DNA of 64,000 bases from Desulfurococcus sp. (GTDB taxonomy: Archaea; Thermoproteota; Thermoprotei_A; Sulfolobales; Desulfurococcaceae): assembly GCA_026626905.1 (NCBI GenBank), contig JAPNUX010000005.1, forward strand, positions 16,176 through 80,175, written 5' to 3'. The notes under the pieces are model-generated. The model was given only the letters and a program-made list of their open reading frames with translations, was not told where the DNA came from and searched no databases. Position 1 is the first letter of the stretch. Each line of letters opens with the position of its first letter. A program made the translations under genes and the position numbers. Of this stretch, positions 35,352-43,686 are shown one piece after another.

Positions 35352-37034
35352 CTATGGTTTAATTCCCTCGTATGCTTGCTTGTATATCTCGCTTGACTCA
35401 AGCTTTCTTCTATCCCTAATGTACTTCCTTGTGACAACACCCTTTGGAAGATTGTATTTAGCTGAGTACTCCTCTAGGGGTACACCGTACTCCTTCATTA
35501 TCTTATCCCGGTAGATGTCATCGAATATGTTGAAGGCGCAGAAAGGTATGAGCCTGCCGTCGGGTGTTGAGTAGTGTATGTTGCATCTCTGAACTCTCTG
35601 TATATCGTAGTTGTATAAGTCCATGAAGTGCATTTGCCCGAGGAAGAGTAGCTTGTAGTGGAGCTCGCTGAGGGCATCATAGCTCCTCTTAACAATAACA
35701 TTAAATAGCAGCTTGTATAAGTCGAGGCCTTCAGGCTGCCTGCTTGTATCAATGAACTTCCTGATAGAGTACAGTAGCTTCAAGCCTACAAGATACCTGC
35801 TGGAGCCTGAGACCAAGTCCTCCCACTTCTCCCTCAGGTACTCGAGGAGGCCTTCTACATCAAGGAAGCTTGTCACAGGTATCAGCTTAACCCCGCTACT
35901 ACTCTTCTCAACATAGATGTATGTTCCAACACCGCATATAGGGTGATTACTCATCTCGAACTTGAATTCACCGCTGAATCCCTCCACGAACCTTGAGAAT
36001 ATAGCACTAACGTTTATTGGGAACCAGGCGTCCCGTGGTACCTCTCCATTCGTCTGCTCTTCTAACAGCTTGACTACATCCGGTATTGTAACCCTGTATT
36101 TTTCTCTCTCATGCTTCTTCATGTATCCTGTTAGACTAACCGGCTGGAAGTTCACGGATCTAACTATGTCTATATGCTTGGCTGCAAACCTCACTATAGC
36201 TCCGAGCTCGTGGGTGTTAACACCTCGAATAACTGTTGGAACTAGGACAACACTAGTCATGCCGGCTTTCCTGAATACCTCGAAAATATAAGGTATCTCC
36301 CAGTGGTTCTTCCAGTTTGTGACAGGGGATACACCGTCGAAGCTTAAGTAGACTGTGTTAACCCCGTTTACTCTTAACTGCCTGGCGTACTCGACGGCTT
36401 TAGCCGGATCCTCAAGGTATAACTCAGCGAATTTCAAGCCATTCGTATTCAACTGTATGTGTCTAACACCTTCTTCTCTTAGAAGCCTTACAATATCAAC
36501 AAGGTCTTCTCTAAGCGTTGGCTCGCCTCCAGTTAACTGGACAGCTACAGTAACCCCCTGCTTCTTAATGGTGTTAACCATGGCTTTAATCTGCTCTAGA
36601 GTCGGCTCGTAGACGTATCCAGCTGCCTCAGAGTAGAAGAAGCAGTACCAGCATGAGAGGTTACAGCGGTTTGTTACAACAAGGTTTACTAAAGCGCTGT
36701 GCTGCTTGTGCATAGGGCATAAACCACAGTTGAATGGGCAGTAGGTTTTCACCTGCGTGTAGATGTGTCTAGAGCCTCTTCCATCCTCACTGTACTTCGT
36801 CACCCTCTTATAGAAGGCTACATCACCATAGTATACTTCTTCTACCTCACCGTGCTCTGGGCAGACTCTTCTAATGTAGACTTTACCCTCCCTCTCAACT
36901 ATGATAGCTGGGAGAACACGGTAGCAGTAAGGGCAAACACTGGTTGTAAGAGATAAAACCTCCTCACCGCTCTTAAGCTTCGGTAGAATATAAGCCATCT
37001 CACCAGGCTTCTTAGCTAAGCTTAACTGAGCCAT
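35352..37034 (-). CDS. radical SAM protein, tetraether lipid synthase (Tes)-like
   Basis: A 560-residue radical SAM enzyme. The SAM-cluster motif is Cys124-x3-Cys128-x2-Cys131 in NRCNLSCWYC. Before it are an N-terminal rubredoxin-like pair CPYC (34, 37) with CPEHG (Cys58) and a second set Cys99, Cys103, Cys106 in CPFNCGLC; further cysteines in HPICGVG and RLIPFCAF near the C-terminus may hold another cluster. This layout matches the MJ0619/Tes family that joins two archaeol tails into tetraethers, expected in a hyperthermophile. The ATG at 37034 follows GGTGAG by seven bases; ATG 37049 and an earlier start lack such a site. Single-gene transcript. Confidence 0.8.
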   Translation of the reverse strand: MAQLSLAKKPGEMAYILPKLKSGEEVLSLTTSVCPYCYRVLPAIIVEREGKVYIRRVCPEHGEVEEVYYGDVAFYKRVTKYSEDGRGSRHIYTQVKTYCPFNCGLCPMHKQHSALVNLVVTNRCNLSCWYCFFYSEAAGYVYEPTLEQIKAMVNTIKKQGVTVAVQLTGGEPTLREDLVDIVRLLREEGVRHIQLNTNGLKFAELYLEDPAKAVEYARQLRVNGVNTVYLSFDGVSPVTNWKNHWEIPYIFEVFRKAGMTSVVLVPTVIRGVNTHELGAIVRFAAKHIDIVRSVNFQPVSLTGYMKKHEREKYRVTIPDVVKLLEEQTNGEVPRDAWFPINVSAIFSRFVEGFSGEFKFEMSNHPICGVGTYIYVEKSSSGVKLIPVTSFLDVEGLLEYLREKWEDLVSGSSRYLVGLKLLYSIRKFIDTSRQPEGLDLYKLLFNVIVKRSYDALSELHYKLLFLGQMHFMDLYNYDIQRVQRCNIHYSTPDGRLIPFCAFNIFDDIYRDKIMKEYGVPLEEYSAKYNLPKGVVTRKYIRDRRKLESSEIYKQAYEGIKP

Positions 37035-37230
37035 ACGTGAGCTCACCATTAAATCTATAAACGTGTTATAGGCTACTATGGTTAAAAACCTTGTGGTACC
37101 ACCTTGCATCAAAGCTAGTTGAAGCTACCCTTAGCATGAGCGAGAAGGTATCCTCTACAGGAAGCCTTAGGGTTAAGCAGGTGCATTAATAGCAGGTGTA
37201 AGGCTACCAGGTAACCGGAGGGTACTCTAA

Positions 37231-37812
37231 ATGGGCATGCTCATAGTTATAGCTGGCACACCAGGTACAGGTAAGACTAGTGTTTCTAGAGAGCTCTCAC
37301 TGATAACAGGGCTTCCAGTAGTAGACTTAGGTAGCTTTGCACTTGAAAAAGGATTTATAGTAGACTTCGACTACGAGAGGAATAGCTATGTGGTAGACGA
37401 GGATGCTTTATCCCAGAGTATAGTGGAGCTTGCCTCGAAGTCGGAAAGTGATCTCATAGTGTCGACGCTCTACCCTGAGATCCTCAAGCCGGAGATCGTT
37501 AGATACGTGTTTGTGCTTAGAACACACCCGCTGATACTCGAGAAAAGGCTTGAAGCAAAGAATTGGAGTAGGAGAAAGATTAACGAGAACATCATGGCTG
37601 AGATACTAGGCGTAGTCTCCTATAATGCTGTGGAAGCCTTCGGAGAAGAAAAAGTATTTGAAGTAGACACCTCGAATACCACGCCGAGAGAAGCTGCTGA
37701 AATGATATCAAGGATTATGAGTGGCGTGGAAGCAGTTAAACCCGGGGTAAGAGTAGACTGGCTGCTCCTACTCCCAGTGGAAGTAGTCTCGAGGTTCAAG
37801 GACTATGAGTAG
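37231..37812 (+). CDS. AK6/Fap7-type adenylate kinase
   Basis: A 193-residue nucleotide kinase with the P-loop GTPGTGKTS at 9-17, the early VDLGSFALEKG segment and the short LID region RRKINENIMAEILG. These fit the AK6/Fap7 family, in which the protein acts both as adenylate kinase and as an ATPase that helps S11 and the small subunit mature. ATG start with GGAGGG eight bases upstream. It overlaps the following GTPase gene by eight bases, and both belong to a four-gene rightward operon, which supports a ribosome-assembly role. Confidence 0.85.
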   Translation: MGMLIVIAGTPGTGKTSVSRELSLITGLPVVDLGSFALEKGFIVDFDYERNSYVVDEDALSQSIVELASKSESDLIVSTLYPEILKPEIVRYVFVLRTHPLILEKRLEAKNWSRRKINENIMAEILGVVSYNAVEAFGEEKVFEVDTSNTTPREAAEMISRIMSGVEAVKPGVRVDWLLLLPVEVVSRFKDYE

Positions 37813-38641
37813 CCGGGGAGGTTTCACGCTGGCGTCCTGGAGGCAGCTTGAAAGAATGATCTCTAGAGTAGACGTCGTGTTAATGGTGCTTGATGTAAGA
37901 GACCCATTGAGCACTTTCAGCAAGAGGCTTGAATCCATGGTCTACAAGCTCGGGAAGAAGTTAATACTAGTACTCAATAAAGCCGACCTAGTTCCTAGGA
38001 GCGTTGCAGAAGAGTGGAAGGAGTACTTTGAGGAGAGAGGGTACACTACAGTCTACATGGCTGCAGCAAGACATATGGGTACACTAGTCCTCAGGAGGAC
38101 TATACGTAGAGTTGCTCCCTCACTACCCACAGTAGTCGCTGTAGCAGGATTCCCTAAGGTCGGTAAGTCCTCGATCATCAATGGATTAAAAGGAAGGCAT
38201 TCAGCCCCCACAAGCCCCTACCCGGGAAGCCCAGGGTATACAAGGCACTTCCAGCTCTACAGGATCGACAAGAATATAATGATACTAGACTCCCCTGGCG
38301 TAATCCCCGTTGAAGGCGGGATGCTTGAAGCAGTGATCAGAGGCTACCCGCCCGAGAAGCTGGAGGATCCAGTCCCCCCGGCAGTTATGCTAGTCGAGAG
38401 GATCTTAAAGTATCATCCCGATGCCTTCGAGAAAGCTTATGGTGTTAAATCTAGAGAGCCCCTTAGAATACTCGAGGAGATAGCATTAAAGCGCGGCTGG
38501 GTCTACAAGACTACAAAAGAGCCTTTAATTGAGGAGGCTGCTAGAGCTGTTATAAGAGGCTACCATGATGGAGTAATACCCTTCTATATAAGGCCCTCAT
38601 GGATTAATAGGGGGGCAGGGGAGCACGTTGATAGTAGTTAG
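37805..38641 (+). CDS. circularly permuted GTPase (YlqF/RbgA/Nog2-like)
   Basis: A 278-residue GTPase with its motifs in permuted order: NKAD (G4) at 58-61, then GFPKVGKSS (G1) at 115-123, the GYT threonine (G2) near 144-146 and DSPG (G3) at 162-165. This order marks the YlqF/RbgA and Nug1/Nog2 group, which in bacteria and eukaryotes assists large-subunit assembly. ATG start inside the 3' end of the adenylate kinase gene. Its end overlaps the ubiquitin-like gene by 14 bases. Confidence 0.9.
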   Translation: MSSRGGFTLASWRQLERMISRVDVVLMVLDVRDPLSTFSKRLESMVYKLGKKLILVLNKADLVPRSVAEEWKEYFEERGYTTVYMAAARHMGTLVLRRTIRRVAPSLPTVVAVAGFPKVGKSSIINGLKGRHSAPTSPYPGSPGYTRHFQLYRIDKNIMILDSPGVIPVEGGMLEAVIRGYPPEKLEDPVPPAVMLVERILKYHPDAFEKAYGVKSREPLRILEEIALKRGWVYKTTKEPLIEEAARAVIRGYHDGVIPFYIRPSWINRGAGEHVDSS

Positions 38642-38828
38642 AGTAGCGGGTAGAGAACACCCTATCCACGTAGATGCATCCAGCGTGAGGGTTTCAGAGC
38701 TACTCGAGAAACTAGGGTTCTCTATATCAGAGCACATCGTTCTAAGGAGTGGTATTCCATTAACCGAGGATGATGTAGTAGGAGATGGAGAAGAAGTTCT
38801 AGTATACCCTGTTAAATCAGGTGGCTGA
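38628..38828 (+). CDS. ubiquitin-like MoaD/ThiS family protein ending in Gly-Gly
   Basis: A 66-residue beta-grasp protein, ending VYPVKSGG with the exposed Gly-Gly tail needed for adenylation by an E1-like enzyme. The pattern ILRSGIPLTEDDVVGDGEEVLV before the tail is that of MoaD, ThiS and archaeal SAMP proteins (here only partly quoted). It could carry sulfur for tRNA thiolation or molybdopterin, or be attached to proteins. TTG start overlapping the GTPase gene; the next gene, an E1-like enzyme, starts before its stop codon. Confidence 0.85.
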   Translation: MIVVRVAGREHPIHVDASSVRVSELLEKLGFSISEHIVLRSGIPLTEDDVVGDGEEVLVYPVKSGG

Positions 38829-39600
38829 GTTGAGCCTCAGCCAGGATGAACTGGAGAGATACAGCAGGCAGCTACCCATTATAGGAGTAGATGGACAATT
38901 GAAGCTCAAGAATACCAGCGTGCTTGTGGCAGGAGCCGGCGGGCTGGCCTCCACAGTACTCTACTATCTTACTGCAGCTGGAGTCGGGAGAATAGTATTC
39001 ATCGATGACGGTGTAGTAGAGTTAAGTAACCTCCAAAGACAAATACTCTATGATTCAAGCGATATCGGTAAACCGAAAGTACAAGCAGCCTACGAGAAGC
39101 TCGCTAAGCTGAACCCTGGGGTAGCCTTAGAGCCGGTTCACGAAACCATAACTAGAGAGCTGCTTAGCAGGCTAGTACCGAGAGTAGACTTGATTGTTGA
39201 CGCCTTAGACAACTGGAACACCCGCTTCCTGCTAGACGAGGCTGCATGGATGCACGGTAAGCCATTAGTTCACGCAGGTGTCGGAGAATACTACGGTCAG
39301 CTCACAGTGGTAATACCCGGGGAGACACCATGCCTGCGCTACTTGTTCAGAGGGGTGAGAGACGAGGGGAGAGGGGGAGTTGTAGTCCTACCCCAGGTAC
39401 CCGGCATCCTAGGGCTCCTTGAAGTAAACGAGGTCTTCAAGCTTGTGCTCGGCTACGGTAGGCCGCTAGCCAACAAAATGCTCTTATTCAATGCGAGAAA
39501 CCCCTCGCTAGAGGTAATCGAGTTAAAAGTAGATGAGAACGTTAAAGCAGAGGTATTAAAGTACTGTGGTGAACCATTCAGAGGTATCGTGAAACCCTAG
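38821..39600 (+). CDS. E1-like ThiF/MoeB family adenylyltransferase
   Basis: A 259-residue ATP-dependent activator of ubiquitin-like proteins. It has the ERYSRQ start at 12-17, the nucleotide loop GAGGLAS at 38-44, IDDG at 61-64, SNLQRQ at 69-74 and the metal/ATP-site DALDNWNTR around 128-136. Unlike MoeB and ThiF it contains only two cysteines, Cys171 (in TPCLRYLF, where the usual second Cys is Tyr) and Cys249, so the two zinc CxxC pairs are missing; Cys171 could still act as the thioester Cys. GTG start overlapping the ubiquitin-like gene by eight bases. It overlaps the convergent second ubiquitin-like gene by four bases. Confidence 0.93.
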   Translation: MAELSLSQDELERYSRQLPIIGVDGQLKLKNTSVLVAGAGGLASTVLYYLTAAGVGRIVFIDDGVVELSNLQRQILYDSSDIGKPKVQAAYEKLAKLNPGVALEPVHETITRELLSRLVPRVDLIVDALDNWNTRFLLDEAAWMHGKPLVHAGVGEYYGQLTVVIPGETPCLRYLFRGVRDEGRGGVVVLPQVPGILGLLEVNEVFKLVLGYGRPLANKMLLFNARNPSLEVIELKVDENVKAEVLKYCGEPFRGIVKP

Positions 39601-39806
39601 CCTCCTAGAAACTCCTCGACGACAACCACTCTATCGCTACTCTTAACACGTAGATCCCATGAATCAGCTACTCTATCATTCACGATAACCATGATGTCGC
39701 TACCTGTTAGCTCGCTTCTAAGAACCTCTATAATCTCCTTTAGAGTCAACTCTCCTCCATTAATATCTAATTCAACACCCTTAGGTATTAGCTTAACCTT
39801 AACCAT
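39597..39806 (-). CDS. second ubiquitin-like MoaD/ThiS family protein ending in Gly-Gly
   Basis: A 69-residue beta-grasp protein with the tail VVVVEEFLGG. The fold pattern, LTLKEIIEVLRSEL helix followed by IMVIVNDRVADSWDLRVKSS, fits ThiS/MoaD/SAMP proteins. It differs clearly from the ubiquitin-like protein at 38628-38828, so it is not a recent copy. The ATG at 39806 has GGTGA six bases upstream; a GTG one codon earlier is less likely. It is transcribed toward the E1-like gene, and their stop codons overlap. Confidence 0.8.
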   Translation of the reverse strand: MVKVKLIPKGVELDINGGELTLKEIIEVLRSELTGSDIMVIVNDRVADSWDLRVKSSDRVVVVEEFLGG

Positions 39807-39923
39807 CACAAATCACCTTTAACAATACAATTAAGCTTCAATACGGCGAAAAGCTAGCTCATGAAGGTTTAAGGAGAAAATTACCGTGTATTCAGTGATT
39901 AAGTGGTATGTGCTCTACTCTAA

Positions 39924-41483
39924 TTAAGCTTTCTCCAGCTTGAGCTCTATTAGATGTTTCAAGTGCTCTCTGGGTATACTGTTTGATTCAGCTATGGATT
40001 TATATATTATAGAAGACTCCCTGGGAATCCGCTCCTTAGTCTTCAAGTTAACCTCGTACAAGCCGAATCTCTGCTTAAAGCCCTGGGCCCACTCGTAGTT
40101 GTCAACTAAAGCCCAGTGGAAGTAGCCTTTAACACCCACTCCCTCCTCTATCAGTTTATGTAGAACGTACAAGTGGTTTACGATTACTGCTGGACGGTAT
40201 ACGTCACGTGAGTCTGCAACCCCGTTCTCCGTTATGTATACGCTTGGAGAATATCTTTCAGCTAACCGTACTGCATCCTCTAATCCCTCAGGGTAGAACT
40301 CCCAGCCGAAGTCACTACACCATCTCCCAGCTTTTGAGACACCGTTAGGAGTACAAGAATACCCGTACCCGGGTATACTAGCGAAGTCCATGAGCTTATT
40401 TCCATACATGGGTTCAACACGTTTTACTACATTTCTTGTATAGTAGTTTACTCCTATCCAATCTAACTTCCCGCCTAACAATGGAGGCTTTACTATTGAG
40501 CTCTGATCAAGATTTAAATCTAGCTTCCCCGTGGTGATAGCATTGAGGAAGACCTCGTTGTGAAGGTACGAGTAGTGTTCTGCTGCTAGTTTACTCTCCT
40601 CATCGAGAGCATAGGCTGGGATAATATTGTAGATTACGCCTACTTGAGCTGCCTCACTGGAGTCAGGGTCAGCTCTCACACCATCAAACTTCTTCACCAT
40701 CTCGTATGCTAGTGCATGAGCTATGATTAGATTTGATACCGCCTTAGGGATCACGTGGGGGGCCTCCACGCCTGGAGGCCATCCAGCATTAATCCATAAA
40801 TATCCGAGCTCGATGGGGACTAATGGCTCAGTTATAGTTGACCACATGTCTACGATGTCTCCTAGCTTCCATGCTATGTAGGCAGCATACTTTGCGAACT
40901 CCACGGGGAAACGTGGATCCAGATATCCCAGCGGGCCCTTCTCTAGTCTCGACGCCCTGGCCTTAAGGGGGTTGTGAAGCCAGAATGGGAGAGTAAAGTG
41001 GAGAAGATTAACTACGACTTTGAACCCTTGTCTTCTAAGGTCTAATATGATGTCACGGTAGAGTTCTAAGGCGTCATGATTAGCTATTTCATCAAGCTCT
41101 CTCAGAGTATCTTCTGTAATCTTAACATTCTTTACAAGGCCGTGGCTATCGTATTCCACGCCGGCTTCGATAGTCCATGTGGGATGAGGGAAAATTCTAC
41201 TCCATTCTACTCCAATCCTGTAAGCGTTTAAGCCGAGGCCTCGAGCTATCTCGTGGTCACTCCTATACAACTCGAAATAATCGACTCCATCCTCAGGTAA
41301 ATCACCGCTTACAAGCCTGCTACTTATGTTATACGGGTCTCTCACCCAGTGCCACCAGTCGGTATTAGTATCCACGAATCTTCGGCGGAGGTCACCCATC
41401 TCGAACTGGAAGCCTGACTGTGATACACCCCACTTGAATCCTTCAGGAAACTCTATACTCACTGATGAGGCTGGCTTACCCAA
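39924..41483 (-). CDS. family 1 beta-glycosidase
   Basis: A 519-residue GH1 enzyme like the archaeal beta-glycosidases of Sulfolobus and Thermosphaera, hydrolysing beta-glucosides and beta-galactosides in the cytoplasm. The nucleophile is Glu419 in YITENG and the acid/base is Glu219 in TITEP; the residue before it, Asn in nearly all GH1 (NEP), is Thr218 here. LHFTLPFWLHNP near 161-172 and VDNYEWAQGFKQRFGL near the end are also typical. TTG start with GGGGTG seven bases upstream. It shares a 187-base divergent promoter region with a Dpp/Cbt-type importer, so the two probably take up and cleave beta-linked oligosaccharides. Confidence 0.95.
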   Translation of the reverse strand: MGKPASSVSIEFPEGFKWGVSQSGFQFEMGDLRRRFVDTNTDWWHWVRDPYNISSRLVSGDLPEDGVDYFELYRSDHEIARGLGLNAYRIGVEWSRIFPHPTWTIEAGVEYDSHGLVKNVKITEDTLRELDEIANHDALELYRDIILDLRRQGFKVVVNLLHFTLPFWLHNPLKARASRLEKGPLGYLDPRFPVEFAKYAAYIAWKLGDIVDMWSTITEPLVPIELGYLWINAGWPPGVEAPHVIPKAVSNLIIAHALAYEMVKKFDGVRADPDSSEAAQVGVIYNIIPAYALDEESKLAAEHYSYLHNEVFLNAITTGKLDLNLDQSSIVKPPLLGGKLDWIGVNYYTRNVVKRVEPMYGNKLMDFASIPGYGYSCTPNGVSKAGRWCSDFGWEFYPEGLEDAVRLAERYSPSVYITENGVADSRDVYRPAVIVNHLYVLHKLIEEGVGVKGYFHWALVDNYEWAQGFKQRFGLYEVNLKTKERIPRESSIIYKSIAESNSIPREHLKHLIELKLEKA

Positions 41484-41670
41484 TAGTATTCACCCCACAC
41501 AATAATAGCAGATATTTTGTGATGAGTTAATAAACTATATACTCCTCAATATTTATTTAGGTGATAAAAAACCTACATAGGGTACAGTTTGTAGTTCTAA
41601 GTATGGGTTGCTGAGAAGAGAAAAGTTTATAAGTATTCGACATATACACAGTTATTAATAGGTGAGAATA
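41484..41670. promoter_or_regulatory. divergent promoter region of GH1 and the Dpp/Cbt-type operon
   Basis: For the rightward operon TTTATAAG lies near 41626-41633, about 40 bases before the GTG start of the binding protein. For the leftward GH1 gene, GTATATAG is found on the minus strand near 41540. The AT-rich centre could hold a shared operator. A GTGATGA at 41519-41525 resembles a box C, but no fitting D boxes follow. Confidence 0.45.
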
Positions 41671-43608
41671 GTGCCTAGTAGGATCATCCTACTACTCCTG
41701 ATCCTCCTAATAATTCTACCCGCTCTGCCGCTAACAACCGCCCAACAGGTTCCACCGAGAGAGGAAACCGTTATCATAGGAGGAGGAATGTGGTCTCCCC
41801 CCACAAACTTCAACCCGCTAGTTCCATGGAGTGCTACAACTGGAACTATTGGTTTAATCTATGAAACTCTATACGTATACCTACCGCATTTAGATAAGTT
41901 AATGCCGTGGCTGGCTTCAGAAGAGCCCACCTGGCTGTCTAATGATAGTCTCCAAGTCAAGCTCCGCGATGCTGCGTGGTGGGATAGAACACCACTTACA
42001 AGCGCTGACGTGAAATTCACATTCTATGATCTACCTAAGAAGATACCTGGAGTCTACTACTCCAGTATACTGGAATACCTCCTCGATGTTGAAACACCAG
42101 ATGATAAAACTGTTATATTCAAGTTCAATACTACCACTATTAGCTACCCAACACTATACTATTACCTCTACTCTATACCAGTGCTACCTAAACACATATT
42201 CGAGCCTGTAATAAATGAAAAGGGCAGTAATGTCCTGCAGATGGAGGTTGTGGGAGCAGATAAACCAGAGAACATTGTAGGCTCAGGCATGTATAGAGTA
42301 TACATGACTACAGAAGATACACTCTACATGGTGAGAGTTGATAACTGGTGGGGTTCAAAGTATTTTGGGACGCCGGGGCCGAAGTACATTAAGTACGTCA
42401 TGGTATTCAGCAATCAGGTAGCTCTCGGACTGCTATTGAGAGGTGATCTAGACTGGAGCAACTTCTTTATTCCAGGTATCCCAGACCTCGTGAAAAGATA
42501 CGACTTCCTAGTCACATGGTATAAGGATCGACCGTTCTACCTACCGGCTAATGTTGCATACCTCTTCGTTAACCATGCGAAGAAACCGTTAAACGATCCT
42601 AACTTCAGGAAAGCCATGTACTACGCGATCGATGTTGATAGAATAGTTAACGAGGTCTTTGAGGGAAGTGTTGTAAAGTCTAATCCGGTTGGCTTAATAG
42701 AAATACCCGGCTGGAAGGAGTTCCTTGCCACAGATTTAATAAACAGCTATGGATACGGGTATAACCCTGAGAAGGCTAAACAGATACTTGACAGCGCCGG
42801 ATACAAGGATATCGATGGTGATGGATGGAGAGAAGCACCTGATGGAAGCAAGATAAGCCTCGAGATCATCGTGCCTTATGGATGGACTGACTGGATGCAG
42901 GCAGCAATAATCATAGCTGATAACCTTAAAGCTGTTGGCATAAAGGCTGAAGCCAGCTTCCCAGCATACGGCGTGTATGCGGATAAAATGTATAAAGGAG
43001 AGTTTGACATGCTGATAAACAACTTCGGTAGCTACGTAGCTATATCACCATACCTACTCTACAACTGGGTGTTCTGGCCTGATGCACCCGCGCCTGGAGA
43101 GCCCAGCTGGAATGGAAACTTTGGGAGATATAGGAATGAAAATCTCACAGCACTACTTGATAAAATAGCGAATACTCCTCTCGATAATACCAGCGGGTTA
43201 AAGCAGCTCTACTATGACCTCCAGAAGATACTGCTTGATGAAATGCCGTATCTACCGTTATGGTACAATGCATACTGGTTCCAAGCCACTACATTATATT
43301 GGACTGGATGGCCAACTCAAAGCAACCCCTATGGTATACCAGTGTCATGGACTGGTAGATGGGGAGATGGTGGTCTACTAGTACTCTTGAATCTAAAGCC
43401 CGTTAAGGCAACGCCGACACCCTCTCCAACTCCAACAACATCTCCAGCGCCCACTCCCATCCAAACCCCATCTCCAACACCAACACCGTCGCCTCCAGTA
43501 ACTCAGGCTCCAGCTGAGTCACAGCTAGCATTATATGCTATCGTGGCTGTAGTGATAGTCGTTATAGTTGTGATCGCAGTATTCCTTCTCAGGAGAAGGA
43601 GGGCTTGA
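41671..43608 (+). CDS. ABC transporter substrate-binding protein, family 5 (Dpp/Opp/Cbt type)
   Basis: An extracytoplasmic binding protein of about 645 residues. It has an N-terminal signal with a very hydrophobic core, ending before TTAQQ, the family 5 pattern (SPPTNFNPLVPWS, then TPLTSADVKFTF and NDPNFRKAMYYAIDVDRIV), a Pro/Thr/Ser-rich stalk of about 35 residues and a C-terminal membrane helix with an RRRR stop. This anchored, stalked layout is known for crenarchaeal sugar-binding proteins such as CbtA of Sulfolobus. With GH1 next door, cello-oligosaccharides or other beta-glucosides are likely ligands; peptides remain possible. GTG at 41671 follows AGGTGA by five bases; the GTG at 41662 overlaps that site. 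Confidence 0.9.
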   Translation: MPSRIILLLLILLIILPALPLTTAQQVPPREETVIIGGGMWSPPTNFNPLVPWSATTGTIGLIYETLYVYLPHLDKLMPWLASEEPTWLSNDSLQVKLRDAAWWDRTPLTSADVKFTFYDLPKKIPGVYYSSILEYLLDVETPDDKTVIFKFNTTTISYPTLYYYLYSIPVLPKHIFEPVINEKGSNVLQMEVVGADKPENIVGSGMYRVYMTTEDTLYMVRVDNWWGSKYFGTPGPKYIKYVMVFSNQVALGLLLRGDLDWSNFFIPGIPDLVKRYDFLVTWYKDRPFYLPANVAYLFVNHAKKPLNDPNFRKAMYYAIDVDRIVNEVFEGSVVKSNPVGLIEIPGWKEFLATDLINSYGYGYNPEKAKQILDSAGYKDIDGDGWREAPDGSKISLEIIVPYGWTDWMQAAIIIADNLKAVGIKAEASFPAYGVYADKMYKGEFDMLINNFGSYVAISPYLLYNWVFWPDAPAPGEPSWNGNFGRYRNENLTALLDKIANTPLDNTSGLKQLYYDLQKILLDEMPYLPLWYNAYWFQATTLYWTGWPTQSNPYGIPVSWTGRWGDGGLLVLLNLKPVKATPTPSPTPTTSPAPTPIQTPSPTPTPSPPVTQAPAESQLALYAIVAVVIVVIVVIAVFLLRRRRA

Positions 43609-43617
43609 ACATAAATG

Positions 43618-43630
43618 TTGTTTACTTTTT
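43618..43630 (+). terminator. T-rich stretch after the family 5 binding protein
   Basis: TTGTTTACTTTTT ten bases after the stop codon, followed by a pyrimidine-rich stretch. It fits a partial archaeal terminator that would let the binding protein be made in excess over the permeases downstream. Confidence 0.35.
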
Positions 43631-43686
43631 CCTCTACTACGTTTCCCCTGCTTACAGCCTCCTACAACTTGGGAGAGGATTGGTGA

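Noticed and set aside
41519..41610. GTGATGA resembling box C of a C/D guide RNA upstream of the family 5 binding protein gene
   Set aside because: The next CTGA is about 90 bases away, there is no C'/D' pair at the right spacing, and the stretch lies in a promoter region.
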